NCBI RefSeq assembly: GCF_000359745.1
Contig: NZ_AQHN01000006.1
Span: forward strand, 1 to 64,000
Direction of reading: 5' to 3'
Length of the DNA stretch: 64,000 nucleotides
Source of the DNA: Rhizobium freirei PRF 81
GTDB lineage: Bacteria > Pseudomonadota > Alphaproteobacteria > Rhizobiales > Rhizobiaceae
Shown here piece after piece: positions 28,201 through 37,177 of the stretch. The position numbers were made by a program, and so were the translations under genes. Under the pieces are notes generated by a model. The model was given only the letters and a program-made list of their open reading frames with translations, had not been told where the DNA came from and ran no database searches. How positions within the stretch are numbered: the stretch's first letter is position 1; each line of letters begins with the position of its first letter.

Positions 28201-30756
28201 GCCGTCGAATTCCGGTTTGATGCCGATGCGCGGCCCATCCGCCTTGACGGGCAGCGTCAGTGAACGCTCGACGGCGCGGCCGCCGGCTTCCTGCATGCGC
28301 ACGGTGATGTTGGCGTTCAGGAGCTGCGTGGTCGAAGGCGTATCGTTGATGGTGACGTTGAAGGTGGTCTTGCCGTTTTCGTCCAGCGCCTGCAGGTCTT
28401 CGAGCGGCACCTGCGTGCTCTCGGCCTTGCTGTCGCCGCTGCTGTCGTCGTCGTCATTGTTTGCATTTGCCTTGCCGGCGCCTTCGTCGGCGAGACCGAA
28501 CAGATAGCCCTTGTAGGTGTCGCTCTGGCGCGTCGGCTTCAGCGTCACTTCGCCTTCGAGGTTGAGGCCGGCCGCCGGAGCGCCATAGAGATAGCGCCCA
28601 TCGACATTGACAGGCGTCGGCTGGCCGACTTCGATTTCCTTGGCATCGCTCTTCATGTCGAATTCGATGCGATCCGGCACGAAGTCGTCGACGATGAAGG
28701 TCTGCGAGCCGATGGAGGAGCCCTTCGGATCGGTATAGATATTCATCGTCCAGGTGCCGCGCATCGAAGTCTGCTGCAGCGGCAGGTCGACATTATAGCC
28801 GCCGAGCTTGCCGCCGTCGGTGACGATGCGGCGGTCCTCGACGCCATCGGGGCGCAGGAAGACGAAGGTGAGCGGCAGCTTTTCGACCGCCGTCGAGCTG
28901 ACGTCGCGGGCAAGAGCCGAGGCATGCACCGTTTCGCCGGCGCGGTAGATGCCGCGTTCCGTCCAGGTCAGAAGGTCGATGGCGCCGGGCGCGGTTCTGC
29001 CGGCAACGCCGCGGTCGGAAAGATCGAAGCCGGCGCGGGTCATGTCGAGGAAGACGTAATCCTGATCGCCGTTCTGGGCGGTGATGACGGCCGGCGTCAT
29101 GCCCGCCGTGCCGCGCATCAGGCCAGCGCTGAAGGTGGCGCGGCCCTTGTCATCGGTCTTTGCGGTGCCGAGGATTTCATTGTTCTTGGCAAGCAGCTGC
29201 AGCTGCACGCCTGCAAGCGGCTTGGCGCTGCCGAGCGAGCGGGCGAAGACATTCAGCCCGTCGGTGCCGGCATAGGTGGTGACGCCGATGTCGGAAACCA
29301 CGAACCATTGCGTTGCCTGCGGATCCCATTCGTGGCCGCTGTTGGGCGCAACCGCCGTCAGCACATAGACGCCGGGCTTGCGCTTCGGCAGCGCCTCGTC
29401 GACCGGGAAGCTGGTCGCGACATCCTTGTTGAGCTCCTGCTTGATTTCGATGGAGCCCTGCCAGACCAGTTCGCCATTGGTGTCCTGGATGGTCTGGGCG
29501 CTGTAGTTGTCCATCTGCGTCAGGAACTGCGAGCCGTTGAGCAGCTGCGCGATGTTGCGGTCGCCGACGCGATAGAGCTTGAGATTGGCCGTCGTGGCAT
29601 TGACGGAAACGATCGGAATGCCGCGCCGTGCCGTCGAAGGCAGTACGAAATTGTCGCCGGTGAAGCGCAGCGAAGCCGTGCGATCCTTGACGTAGACGTC
29701 GACATTAACCTGGGAGGCAAGGTTTTCATCCACGGAGGAGGGCAGGCCGGCGCGCAGCGAAATGCGGTAGTGCTGGCCGAATTCCAGGCCCTCGACGCAG
29801 ATCTGGTTGCCCTTGGCGTCGACGCCCTTGGGTGCGGCGCCGTTGAGGGTGACGAAAGGCGTGTAGTCGACGCCGCTCTTCACCAGCTTTTCGGAGAACT
29901 GCACGCAGGCGCGTGGCGAAGCGTTGTCGTTGTCGAGCGTGTTGCCGGTGACGCGGAAGCCCTGGCGAGCCAGGAGATCGTTGTAGGCTGCCTGGACAGC
30001 GGCGGAGCTGACGAGATTGAGGCTCGCCTTGTAGGCGCTGAGCGCCGGACGATAGTTCTGCGCGTTCTTGAGCGCCTCGGCGAGAACGGCGAGGGCATCG
30101 GCGCGGCTGCTCGTCATGCGGGTGAGCTGGTAGCCGTTGAGCGCCGCATAAGCCGCCCTGGTGGCGAGGGACGTGTCATTCGTAACGGTATTGGCGGCGC
30201 GCGCCATTTCGACCCACAGGTCGCCGTTGTCGGGGCTGAGCGAAAGTGCGCCCTGGAATGCGTTGAGGGCATTGTTGACGTTGCCGGAGGTCAGCTCGAT
30301 GCGGCCGAGCGCGATCAGGCTTTCGACGCCTTGACCTTTCAACTCGCTGCCGAGCGTCAGCGTGCTTTTGGCATCGCGCGCGCTTTTGACGAAATCGTCC
30401 GACAGGAAGGGAAGGGCGGGGGCAGCGCCGATATCCGGTTCCGTGACCGCAGCCGTCTCGACGATCTTGCCGGCGATCGCGCCAGGGAAGTTGTTGAGCT
30501 GGTTGAAATCGGACTTCATGAAGCACCATTTCACCTTGGGATTGTAGGTGAAGGCCTTGCAGGACTTGTCGCCGATGCAGGACGCGGAGCATTGGTCCAG
30601 TGTCACATTCTGCTCGGTGCGCAGATCGAAGCCGAAGTAATCGCCATCCTTCGTGGTGACCACCTGGCGCTTGACGTCAGCCGCGGCCGAAGGGCTCAGA
30701 GATGCGAAAGTGGCGAGAAGAAAAGCAGAGAAGCCGATAAACGCGCGCTTAGACAT
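25240..30756 (-). CDS. Bacterial alpha-2-macroglobulin with N-terminal PAN/apple-like domain
   Basis: The 1838-residue protein is exported (signal peptide about 1-26, with no lipobox Cys). A PAN/apple-like domain with cysteines (TLDQCSASC, CKAFTYN, KWCFMKSD) follows, then MG domains, the bait region, and a thioester domain with the CAEQ motif at Cys1387 (GCAEQTAS). The thioester lets the family bind attacking proteases covalently, so this is a periplasmic broad protease trap. Start at 30756 is supported by GGGAGGA; an upstream ATG at 30801 adds 15 residues before the signal. It precedes pbpC by 8 bp and is probably co-transcribed. Confidence 0.95.
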   Translation of the reverse strand: MSKRAFIGFSAFLLATFASLSPSAAADVKRQVVTTKDGDYFGFDLRTEQNVTLDQCSASCIGDKSCKAFTYNPKVKWCFMKSDFNQLNNFPGAIAGKIVETAAVTEPDIGAAPALPFLSDDFVKSARDAKSTLTLGSELKGQGVESLIALGRIELTSGNVNNALNAFQGALSLSPDNGDLWVEMARAANTVTNDTSLATRAAYAALNGYQLTRMTSSRADALAVLAEALKNAQNYRPALSAYKASLNLVSSAAVQAAYNDLLARQGFRVTGNTLDNDNASPRACVQFSEKLVKSGVDYTPFVTLNGAAPKGVDAKGNQICVEGLEFGQHYRISLRAGLPSSVDENLASQVNVDVYVKDRTASLRFTGDNFVLPSTARRGIPIVSVNATTANLKLYRVGDRNIAQLLNGSQFLTQMDNYSAQTIQDTNGELVWQGSIEIKQELNKDVATSFPVDEALPKRKPGVYVLTAVAPNSGHEWDPQATQWFVVSDIGVTTYAGTDGLNVFARSLGSAKPLAGVQLQLLAKNNEILGTAKTDDKGRATFSAGLMRGTAGMTPAVITAQNGDQDYVFLDMTRAGFDLSDRGVAGRTAPGAIDLLTWTERGIYRAGETVHASALARDVSSTAVEKLPLTFVFLRPDGVEDRRIVTDGGKLGGYNVDLPLQQTSMRGTWTMNIYTDPKGSSIGSQTFIVDDFVPDRIEFDMKSDAKEIEVGQPTPVNVDGRYLYGAPAAGLNLEGEVTLKPTRQSDTYKGYLFGLADEGAGKANANNDDDDSSGDSKAESTQVPLEDLQALDENGKTTFNVTINDTPSTTQLLNANITVRMQEAGGRAVERSLTLPVKADGPRIGIKPEFDGDLGENAIGNFHVIAVDANGQKQAMQGLTWKLLSVERNYQWYRDGNSWKYEPIMSTKQVAVGTVNATTDGAAISMPVTWGRYRLEVSTADANGPESSIEFNAGWYVASTSTETPDALEIALDKASYHVGDTAKLKVTSRYAGQLMVTAGSETLISVTSADIGATGGEVDIPVTADWGAGTYLTATLFRPGEAQESRMPMRAIGIKWALVDPGERKLQIKLDAPQKTLPRQPLTIGVQVSGAGTNEDAYVTVAAVDVGILNLTRYQPPAPDEWYYGQRQLGLEIRDIYGRLIDGSLGATGKLRTGGDGGQAALQASPPKEKLVAFFSGPIKLDASGKASVSFDIPQFNGTARLMAVAWSKAGVGHATQDAIIRDPVVVTASLPKFLAPGDKANLRLDVANTDSPAGEYTLAVTGNSAVSVDANAAQQKINLQAGGKYNITLPLTGGQPGDGTVSIKLSNASGMSLDQSVDLPVRPAQLPLTERRLIALAPGKSLTVNSELLADSVLPGASVSVNVSRSSAFDVPALLMSLSRYPYGCAEQTASSALPLLYFSDMAIKNGLADDTEIRKRVQDAIYREMSYQSSTGSFGLWGPGSGDLWLDAYVTDFLTRAREQKYNVPDQAMVQALENLQNALSANTNVKDNGNEIAYALYVLARNKKASISDLRYYADTMLDDFPTPLSKAHLAAALALYGDAQRSRNIFVDALQMSQKAAVTKVSFARSDYGSSLRDGAAVLALAAESRPVPPIIPDLASVVAKDWQSRKYTSTQEQTWMLLAARALQNGDDGLTLDVNGAAHTGTYMAQMSGDALMGHPLTITNTTRQPLSAAVTTVAAPAAPLPAGGNGFKIERKYYTLDGEEANVSQAQQNERYVVVLHVIGNNDWQQRLLVTDLLPAGFEIDNPSIVSSAQLSNFDWLSDVQPAHVEFRYDRFVAAFDQTDGANRDLSFAYVVRAVTPGVYDHPAASVEDMYRPQFSARTAMGRMEVLAAQQ

Positions 30757-31009
30757 AAGTCCTCCCAACGCTGCCCCGTTTTTGATGGCGGCAATCTTCA
30801 AATTTCGGGATCGTTTGTCAACCGAGCGTGGAGAGATGGTAAAGATTTACGCCTATGACGATCTTTCTAGGAGCTTGAAAGAACCTGCAAATCAACGATC
30901 CGCATATTCCGCTACCCCTTGGGAGCACTTCACTTTTCTTTTCAGTCCCAAAATGACACCGGCCTTGATGGTCGGTGTCTTCGTTCAGCCGATGGCAGTG
31001 CCGCAATTG

Positions 31010-32005
<996 letters not shown>

Positions 32006-32119
32006 GGTCTATTCCTCTTGAGCCTTATGGGAGCGGCGGGGGCTTATGTCCGCTGCCTACGAGCTCAAGTTAGGGTTCCGCATAATGAATGAAAATCCAT
32101 GCAAATCCTTACAGGCTGT

Positions 32120-32130
32120 TCTATAATATA
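32120..32130. promoter_or_regulatory. Palindrome in the AKR/LysR divergent promoter
   Basis: CTATAATATAG is a perfect 11-bp palindrome and contains a TATAAT -10 match. It lies 5 bases before the LysR start and 115 bases from the AKR start. It may combine the LysR promoter and part of an operator. The reading is tentative. Confidence 0.35.
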
Positions 32131-32135
32131 GATCA

Positions 32136-33029
32136 ATGAACAGGACACAGCTCTCCCAACTCGCCGTTTTTGCCGCCGTCGCCGCCCATCGCAGCTTCCG
32201 CGCTGCCGGTAAGGAACTGGCGATCGCCCCGTCTGCAGTGAGCCATGCCGTTTCCAGCCTTGAAGAAAGCCTTGGCGTGCGGCTGCTTGCCCGCACGACG
32301 CGCAGCGTGCTCCCGACCGAGGAAGGGCAGGCGCTGCTCCAGCGGCTTGCGCCGGCTCTGGAGGAAATCGATATCGCACTGGAGGATACGCTCGCGACCC
32401 GTGGCCGCCCCGCCGGTACGCTGCGCATCACCGCCCCGCGCTTTGCTTCGGATCTCCTGATGGCGCCGCGGCTTGGCGATTTCCTCAATACCTACCCGGA
32501 CATCACGCTGGAGATCGCCAACGAGGATGGCTTCAGCAATATCGTCAAGGAAGGCTACGATGCCGGCATCCGGCTGGCGGAGAGCATCGAAGGCGACATG
32601 ATCGCGGTGAAAATCTCGCCTGACATCCGCACCGTCATTGCCGGCTCCCCGGCCTATTTCGAGAAGCATCCGAAGCCGCTGCATCCCCGCGATCTCGTCC
32701 ATCATCGCTGCATCAAGCGGCGGTTCACCGATGGCTCGCTCTATCGCTGGGAGTTCGAGAAGGATGGCCGCGAGCTGGTCGTTGCCATCGATGGGCCTCT
32801 GATCGTCATCGAGGATCGGCTTGGGGTTCTGGCCGCCGTCAATGGCGCCGGCCTTGCCTATCTGTTCGATATTCGCGTGCAGCAGGAGCTGGCCGAGGGC
32901 AAGCTCATCCGCGTGCTCGAGGATTGGTGTCCACCCTATCCGGGCTTCTGCATCTACTATCCGAGCCGCCGCCAGATGCGCCCGGCGCTCAGAGCCTTCA
33001 TCGATTTCTTCAAATATACAGGGCTTTAG
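32136..33029 (+). CDS. LysR-family transcriptional regulator
   Basis: The 297-residue protein has a winged helix-turn-helix at residues about 1-60 (LAVFAAVAAHRSFRAAGKELAIAPSAVSHAVSSLEESLGVRLLARTTRSV) and a substrate-binding domain of the periplasmic binding-protein fold (about 90-295). It belongs to the CrgA/DntR-like class. It is divergent from the aldo-keto reductase, which is its probable target. Its TAG stop overlaps the start of a dispersed repeat (33028-33075). Confidence 0.92.
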   Translation: MNRTQLSQLAVFAAVAAHRSFRAAGKELAIAPSAVSHAVSSLEESLGVRLLARTTRSVLPTEEGQALLQRLAPALEEIDIALEDTLATRGRPAGTLRITAPRFASDLLMAPRLGDFLNTYPDITLEIANEDGFSNIVKEGYDAGIRLAESIEGDMIAVKISPDIRTVIAGSPAYFEKHPKPLHPRDLVHHRCIKRRFTDGSLYRWEFEKDGRELVVAIDGPLIVIEDRLGVLAAVNGAGLAYLFDIRVQQELAEGKLIRVLEDWCPPYPGFCIYYPSRRQMRPALRAFIDFFKYTGL

Positions 33030-33075
33030 AGCGATTTCAGGAAAAGTGTGCAGCGGTTTTCCGTCCGAAATCGCG
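33028..33075. repeat. Dispersed repeat overlapping the LysR stop codon
   Basis: The unit starts AGAGCGATTTC, continues with GCAGCGGTTTTCCGTCCG and ends GAAATCGCG. GCGATTTC and GAAATCGC form a perfect hairpin stem. The TAG stop of the upstream LysR gene lies in the first bases of the repeat. Confidence 0.75.
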
Positions 33076-33172
33076 TAAACAAAGCAATTTGCGACTGCTG
33101 ACAGAAATCGGGTTGTGGCGATGCCATAACTCGTCTCGACTGTCGGATAGTTTCAGGAAGGGGATTGCAGCA

Positions 33173-33790
33173 ATGAAAAAACCGGGGTCGATGAAGGGGC
33201 TTGAGGATCTCGGCCGTGTCAGACTTTCAAAGAATTTCTTCTTCCGCGATTTCCTGCATTCGGAAATATCAGATTTCCATCGCATCCCCAATATTCCGGA
33301 GGATCCCGATCTGGCGATCGAAACGGGCCGCAGGCTTTGCGAGGAATTGCTGGAGCCGCTGGAGGCGACCTTTGGCCGGCTACATATCCGCTCTGGCTAC
33401 CGCTCGCCCGAGGTCAACGCTTTCGGCAACAAGAATGGGCTGAACTGCTCGACCAATCCTCACACTGCCGCGCACCACATCTGGGATATGCGCGATCTCG
33501 ATGGCTGCATGGGCGCGGCCGTCTGCATCGTCGTACCCTGGCTGATTGACCACAATAGCCATGAGGGCGATTGGCAGAAGCTCGCCTGGTGGATTCACGA
33601 TCATCTGCCCTATGCATCGCTCTGCTTCTTCCCGAAGCTATGGGCTTTCAACATCCAGTGGCACGAGCGGCCGATGCGGACTATCCAGAGTTACGTCAAC
33701 CCGCGCGGTATGCTGACCAAACCGGGCATGGCTAATTGGGAAGGCGATCATTCCGCTTACTACGAGGGCTTTCCCAAACTCAGAAATTGA
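33173..33790 (+). CDS. Peptidase M15-like protein
   Basis: The 205-residue protein shows features of the zinc D-Ala-D-Ala carboxypeptidase-like fold: IRSGYRSPEVN (71-82), a putative zinc pair His101 and Asp108 spaced as in SxHxxGxxxD (AHHIWDMRD), and a final WHER at 163-166 where the family has its third ligand (WxH or HW). No signal peptide is evident, and the FFFRDFLHSEIS N-terminal region resembles hypothetical rhizobial proteins. A strong AGGAAGGGG site precedes the ATG at 33173. It may cut peptide stems of cell-wall material, but the sequence alone does not prove activity. Confidence 0.7.
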   Translation: MKKPGSMKGLEDLGRVRLSKNFFFRDFLHSEISDFHRIPNIPEDPDLAIETGRRLCEELLEPLEATFGRLHIRSGYRSPEVNAFGNKNGLNCSTNPHTAAHHIWDMRDLDGCMGAAVCIVVPWLIDHNSHEGDWQKLAWWIHDHLPYASLCFFPKLWAFNIQWHERPMRTIQSYVNPRGMLTKPGMANWEGDHSAYYEGFPKLRN

Positions 33791-34223
33791 TGCGGTAGCG
33801 GATATGCCCGTCGCTCTCGACATAGGTGTCGTAGAGCTCGCGGGCCGTCGCGTTGGTTTCTTCCGTATGCCAGTAGAGGCGGCCCCAGCCGTTCTTCTTG
33901 CAGAGCGTGACGAGATCGTCCAGAAGCGCCCGGCCGACGCCGTGGCCCCTGGCGCTTTCATCGACGAACAGGTCTTCCAGATAACAGTCGGGAGCGAGCG
34001 TCCATGTGCCCTCATGTGTAATGCAAAGGGTAAAACCCTTCACCTCGCCGTCGGCCTCGGCCACGCGCATGAAGATAGCCGACGCCGGATCGAAGACCCG
34101 GCGCCAGGTCGCATCGGTGATCTCGGGCGCGATGGTGACGCGGTAGAAGGCGAGGTAGCCCTCCCACAGAGTACGCCAGCGGACTTCGTCTTCAGGTCTG
34201 GCGTCTCGGATCGTGACGGTCAT
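33780..34223 (-). CDS. GNAT-family N-acetyltransferase
   Basis: The 147-residue protein is a GNAT enzyme with the conserved LEDLFVDESARGHGVGRALLDDLV acetyl-CoA region and C-terminal GRLYWHTEETNATARELYDTY. This pattern is like diamine and aminoglycoside acetyltransferase relatives. The acceptor is unknown. Its 3' end overlaps the convergent M15-like gene by 11 bases. Confidence 0.9.
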   Translation of the reverse strand: MTVTIRDARPEDEVRWRTLWEGYLAFYRVTIAPEITDATWRRVFDPASAIFMRVAEADGEVKGFTLCITHEGTWTLAPDCYLEDLFVDESARGHGVGRALLDDLVTLCKKNGWGRLYWHTEETNATARELYDTYVESDGHIRYRINF

Positions 34224-34238
34224 CGGGGGCTGTCTCTC

Positions 34239-35189
34239 TTATTCGCCGGCTGCATCGAGCAGGCGCATGGCATCGTCGGAAAGCGAAAGCTTCGCCGAAT
34301 TGATTAGCGCGTCGAGCTGGCTGAGGCTAGTTGCGCTGGCGATCGGAGCCGTGACGCCGCGCTTGCGCAGCAGCCATGCAAGCGCGATCTCGGCGGGCTT
34401 CGCGCCGGTTTCGGCCGAGACCTTGTCGAGTGCGGCAAGGATGCGCAGGCCCTTGTCGTCGAGATAGGCTGAAACCCGGCCCTCGCGCGCCCGTCCCTCG
34501 GTATCTGCCTTGCTGCGGTACTTGCCGGTCAGGAAGCCGGCGGCGAGGCTGAAATAGGTGATGACGCCGATCTCTTGGCTGACGCAGAGGTCTGCCAGCG
34601 CTCCCTCGAAGCTGTCGCGGGCATAAAGGTTATATTCCGGCTGCAGCACGTCGTAGCGTGGCAGGCCGGCCTTGGCGGCGGCATCGAGCGAAGCCTGGAG
34701 CTGCGTCGCATCGAGGTTCGAGCAGCCGACATGGCGGATCTTGCCCTGCTCCTTCAGCTTGGCATAAGCGGCAAGCGATTCCTCGTGTGGCGTTTCCGGG
34801 TCCGGCCAGTGCGACAGATAAAGGTCGATGTGATCGGTCTGCAGCCGCTTCAGCGAGGCTTCCGCCGCCTCGATGATATAATCGGCCTTGAGCCCCTTCT
34901 TGCCCGGACCCATCTCCGATCCGACCTTGGTGATGATGATGGCCTTGTCGCGCGAAACGCGGCCCTGCTTCAGCCATTTGCCGATGATCTCCTCGGAATC
35001 GCCGCCCTTGTTGCCGGGAACCCAGCTGGAATAGACATCGGCCGTGTCGATGGTGTTGAAGCCCGCGTCGAAGAAGGCGTCGAGCAGTGCGTAGGAGGTT
35101 TTCTCGTCGGCCGTCCAGCCGAAGACGTTGCCGCCGAAAACAATGGGGGCGACAAACAGATCGGTTCGTCCAAGCTTGCGCATGTCCAT
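34239..35189 (-). CDS. Aldo/keto reductase
   Basis: The 316-residue protein has the aldo-keto reductase barrel. Active-site residues are Asp48 and Tyr53 (NTIDTADVYSSW), Lys in IITKVGSE and His in LYLSHWPDP. It resembles YajO/TAS-like members. The ATG at 35189 follows GGAGAAACAT; an upstream ATG at 35255 lacks a site. It lies 15 bp after the GNAT stop on the same strand. The direction places it upstream of the GNAT gene, so the two may share a transcript. Confidence 0.92.
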   Translation of the reverse strand: MDMRKLGRTDLFVAPIVFGGNVFGWTADEKTSYALLDAFFDAGFNTIDTADVYSSWVPGNKGGDSEEIIGKWLKQGRVSRDKAIIITKVGSEMGPGKKGLKADYIIEAAEASLKRLQTDHIDLYLSHWPDPETPHEESLAAYAKLKEQGKIRHVGCSNLDATQLQASLDAAAKAGLPRYDVLQPEYNLYARDSFEGALADLCVSQEIGVITYFSLAAGFLTGKYRSKADTEGRAREGRVSAYLDDKGLRILAALDKVSAETGAKPAEIALAWLLRKRGVTAPIASATSLSQLDALINSAKLSLSDDAMRLLDAAGE

Positions 35190-35295
35190 GATGTTTCTCC
35201 AGATCACTTGAGGGGCGTACCGGCGAACAGGCGCCGGAAGGGAGGGACAAGGCAAGGCTAACGCCGCAAGCGGCGAAATTCTACTAACGATTTCT

Positions 35296-36294
35296 TTATT
35301 CGACCGTCGAGCGCCGATAGTGGCTGGGCGGCAGCGCGTTGTATTTCGACCAGACGCGCCGCATGTGCCGCGGCGAGGCGAAGCCGGATTTTTCCGCCAC
35401 GCTCTCCATGTCCAGCCTGGAATTGGCGAGCACGTCGCGGGCCAGGGTGACCCGCATCAGATTGACATAGGCCGTCACCGACAGGCCGGCATGCTCCTGA
35501 AACAGCCGCGAAATGTGGCGTGCGCTCATCGCGCCGATGCCGGCAAGCTCGGAAAGCGACCAGCTGTGGGCCGGATCGGCCATGATCGCATCCTGAACGC
35601 GATGGATGGCGGGGTGCACATGGTTGCGGCCGCTAAGCCAGGGCGAAAGCTGCGGCTCGGCGCCGGTCCGTCGCATGTAAACGACCATGTGCCGGGCAAT
35701 GGTCAGCGCCGTCATCGGCGAGGTCAGCTTGGAGGCGAGGTGCAGCATCAGATCGGTGCCCGTCGTGATGCCGGCGCTCGAATAGCGATCCCGATCCTCG
35801 ACATAGAGCCGGTTGTCGAGAACCCTTGCAGTCGGCGCATGTTCCCGGACCTCGTCGAGGCAGGCGGCATGCGTGGTGCAGGCATAGCCGTCCATCAGGC
35901 CGGCCCGGGCCGCAAGCACCGCTCCGGAACAGATGGTGACGAGGGTGATGCCCGGACGGATCGCGCGTTTCAGCCAGGCGGCAAGCGTGGCTAGTTCCGG
36001 TTCGATATCTTCGGTATCGTCAGGCGGCGTGACGCTGCCGGACAGAATGACATAGGCGCCATCGGGAATGTGATCCGGCAAGGGCTTGAGTTCGGCCAAC
36101 ATCAGCCCGACCGAGGTCGTCTGCGATGGTTGGGCGGCGACGAAGCGATAATCGAACAGGACGTCCTCCTGTTCGATATTGGCGCGGCGCAGCACCTCCA
36201 CCGGCCCGGCCACGTCCATCAGCAGCGTATAGGGCGGCAGAAGCACGTAAACGGGAATGATCCGCCGATGGAGGCGCCGGCCGCTTTGGGTCAT
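35296..36294 (-). CDS. GlxA-type AraC-family regulator with DJ-1/PfpI domain
   Basis: The 332-residue protein joins an N-terminal DJ-1/PfpI-like amidotransferase domain (about 10-185, with the nucleophile-elbow ICSGAVLAARAG) to a C-terminal AraC DNA-binding domain with two helix-turn-helix units (about 225-330, WSLSELAGIGAMSARHISRLFQEHAG). It is the GlxA group, whose members such as ArgR, CdhR and GbdR control amine and amino acid catabolism. The first codons overlap the stop of the upstream hydrolase gene (ATGA), so the two are translationally coupled. Confidence 0.92.
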   Translation of the reverse strand: MTQSGRRLHRRIIPVYVLLPPYTLLMDVAGPVEVLRRANIEQEDVLFDYRFVAAQPSQTTSVGLMLAELKPLPDHIPDGAYVILSGSVTPPDDTEDIEPELATLAAWLKRAIRPGITLVTICSGAVLAARAGLMDGYACTTHAACLDEVREHAPTARVLDNRLYVEDRDRYSSAGITTGTDLMLHLASKLTSPMTALTIARHMVVYMRRTGAEPQLSPWLSGRNHVHPAIHRVQDAIMADPAHSWSLSELAGIGAMSARHISRLFQEHAGLSVTAYVNLMRVTLARDVLANSRLDMESVAEKSGFASPRHMRRVWSKYNALPPSHYRRSTVE

Positions 36295-36860
36295 GCGGCA
36301 CTCCGGATCGATGTATCGGCAAGCGCTTCCTCGACCGTTGCGATGCGGGCGAAACGGCCCGACAGCACCAGCTCGCTGCGCTTCTTGATATCGTCGGCGC
36401 TGAAGACCGTGCCCGACGCATGCGTCATCGGGAAGGTCAGCGTCGCCTCCGTGACGTAGTCGACCTCATAGCCGAGGTCGGACGCGTGCCGGGTGGTCGT
36501 TTCGCAGCACTGCTCGGTGCGGATGCCGGAGACGATCACCTTGCGAATGCCGTTTGCTACCAGCCAGACATCGAGGCCGGAGCCGACGAGCGCCGAATGA
36601 CGGCGCTTGTGAAACACCGCATCGGCCTCCAGCGAGATTTCGTCGAGCTTGCGCACATAGCCGCTCTTCAGGCTGAAATGCGCGTCTTCGTCCGCAACAT
36701 GGAAAATCTGGACGACGGGAATGCCTTTCGCCTTGGCTCCGTCGATCAGCGCCTGCAGGCGGCTCGTGAAGGCAGGCAGGTCGTCGGCACGCCAATAAGG
36801 GCGCTGGCGAAAGGATTCCTGAACATCGATGACGAGCAGTGCGGTATCGGCATGGGACAT
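36291..36860 (-). CDS. Isochorismatase-family cysteine hydrolase
   Basis: The 189-residue protein has the isochorismatase-like triad: Asp12 (VIDVQESF), Lys85 (VFHKRRHSAL) and Cys118 (RTEQCCETT). This fits amide hydrolases such as nicotinamidase or N-carbamoyl hydrolases; the substrate is not evident. The ATG at 36860 follows AGGAGATAC. It overlaps the GlxA-type regulator gene by four bases and precedes it, so one transcript makes both. Confidence 0.92.
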   Translation of the reverse strand: MSHADTALLVIDVQESFRQRPYWRADDLPAFTSRLQALIDGAKAKGIPVVQIFHVADEDAHFSLKSGYVRKLDEISLEADAVFHKRRHSALVGSGLDVWLVANGIRKVIVSGIRTEQCCETTTRHASDLGYEVDYVTEATLTFPMTHASGTVFSADDIKKRSELVLSGRFARIATVEEALADTSIRSAA

Positions 36861-37177
36861 TTTCGTATCTCCTGTGCTTGAAGGATAGCCGAGACTAGGC
36901 AACGTAGGAAAGCTTCGAAAGCCATCTGGCAGACAGAAAGGGGACAAATACGGACATAGCGCGACGAGCCATGTGCGCCGCCTTCACGCGCGCAGGCTCC
37001 TCTCGGGCGTTGCGCCTTCAGAAATGGCCGAATAAGGTTGGCGCCGGTTTCGTCCGGAGCGGAATGACCGTTGTTTCGCTTTGTCCACCGCGTTCACAAA
37101 GGATCCCGCCGCAAGGGCCATGTCGCGATCGTCGCCATGCTGCCGTCTGTTCGGGATGATGCTTCAGGAGAGAGAGC
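36861..37177. other. 317-bp divergent intergenic region
   Basis: This stretch separates the hydrolase/GlxA pair from the Gfo/Idh/MocA gene and should hold both promoters. Reading frames in it have no ribosome-binding site or domain. I see no named motif, repeat or strong hairpin. Confidence 0.5.

Noticed and set aside
28924..30858. 644-residue open frame on the plus strand
   Set aside because: It runs antisense to the alpha-2-macroglobulin gene, with Gly/Ala/Glu-biased composition and no family match.
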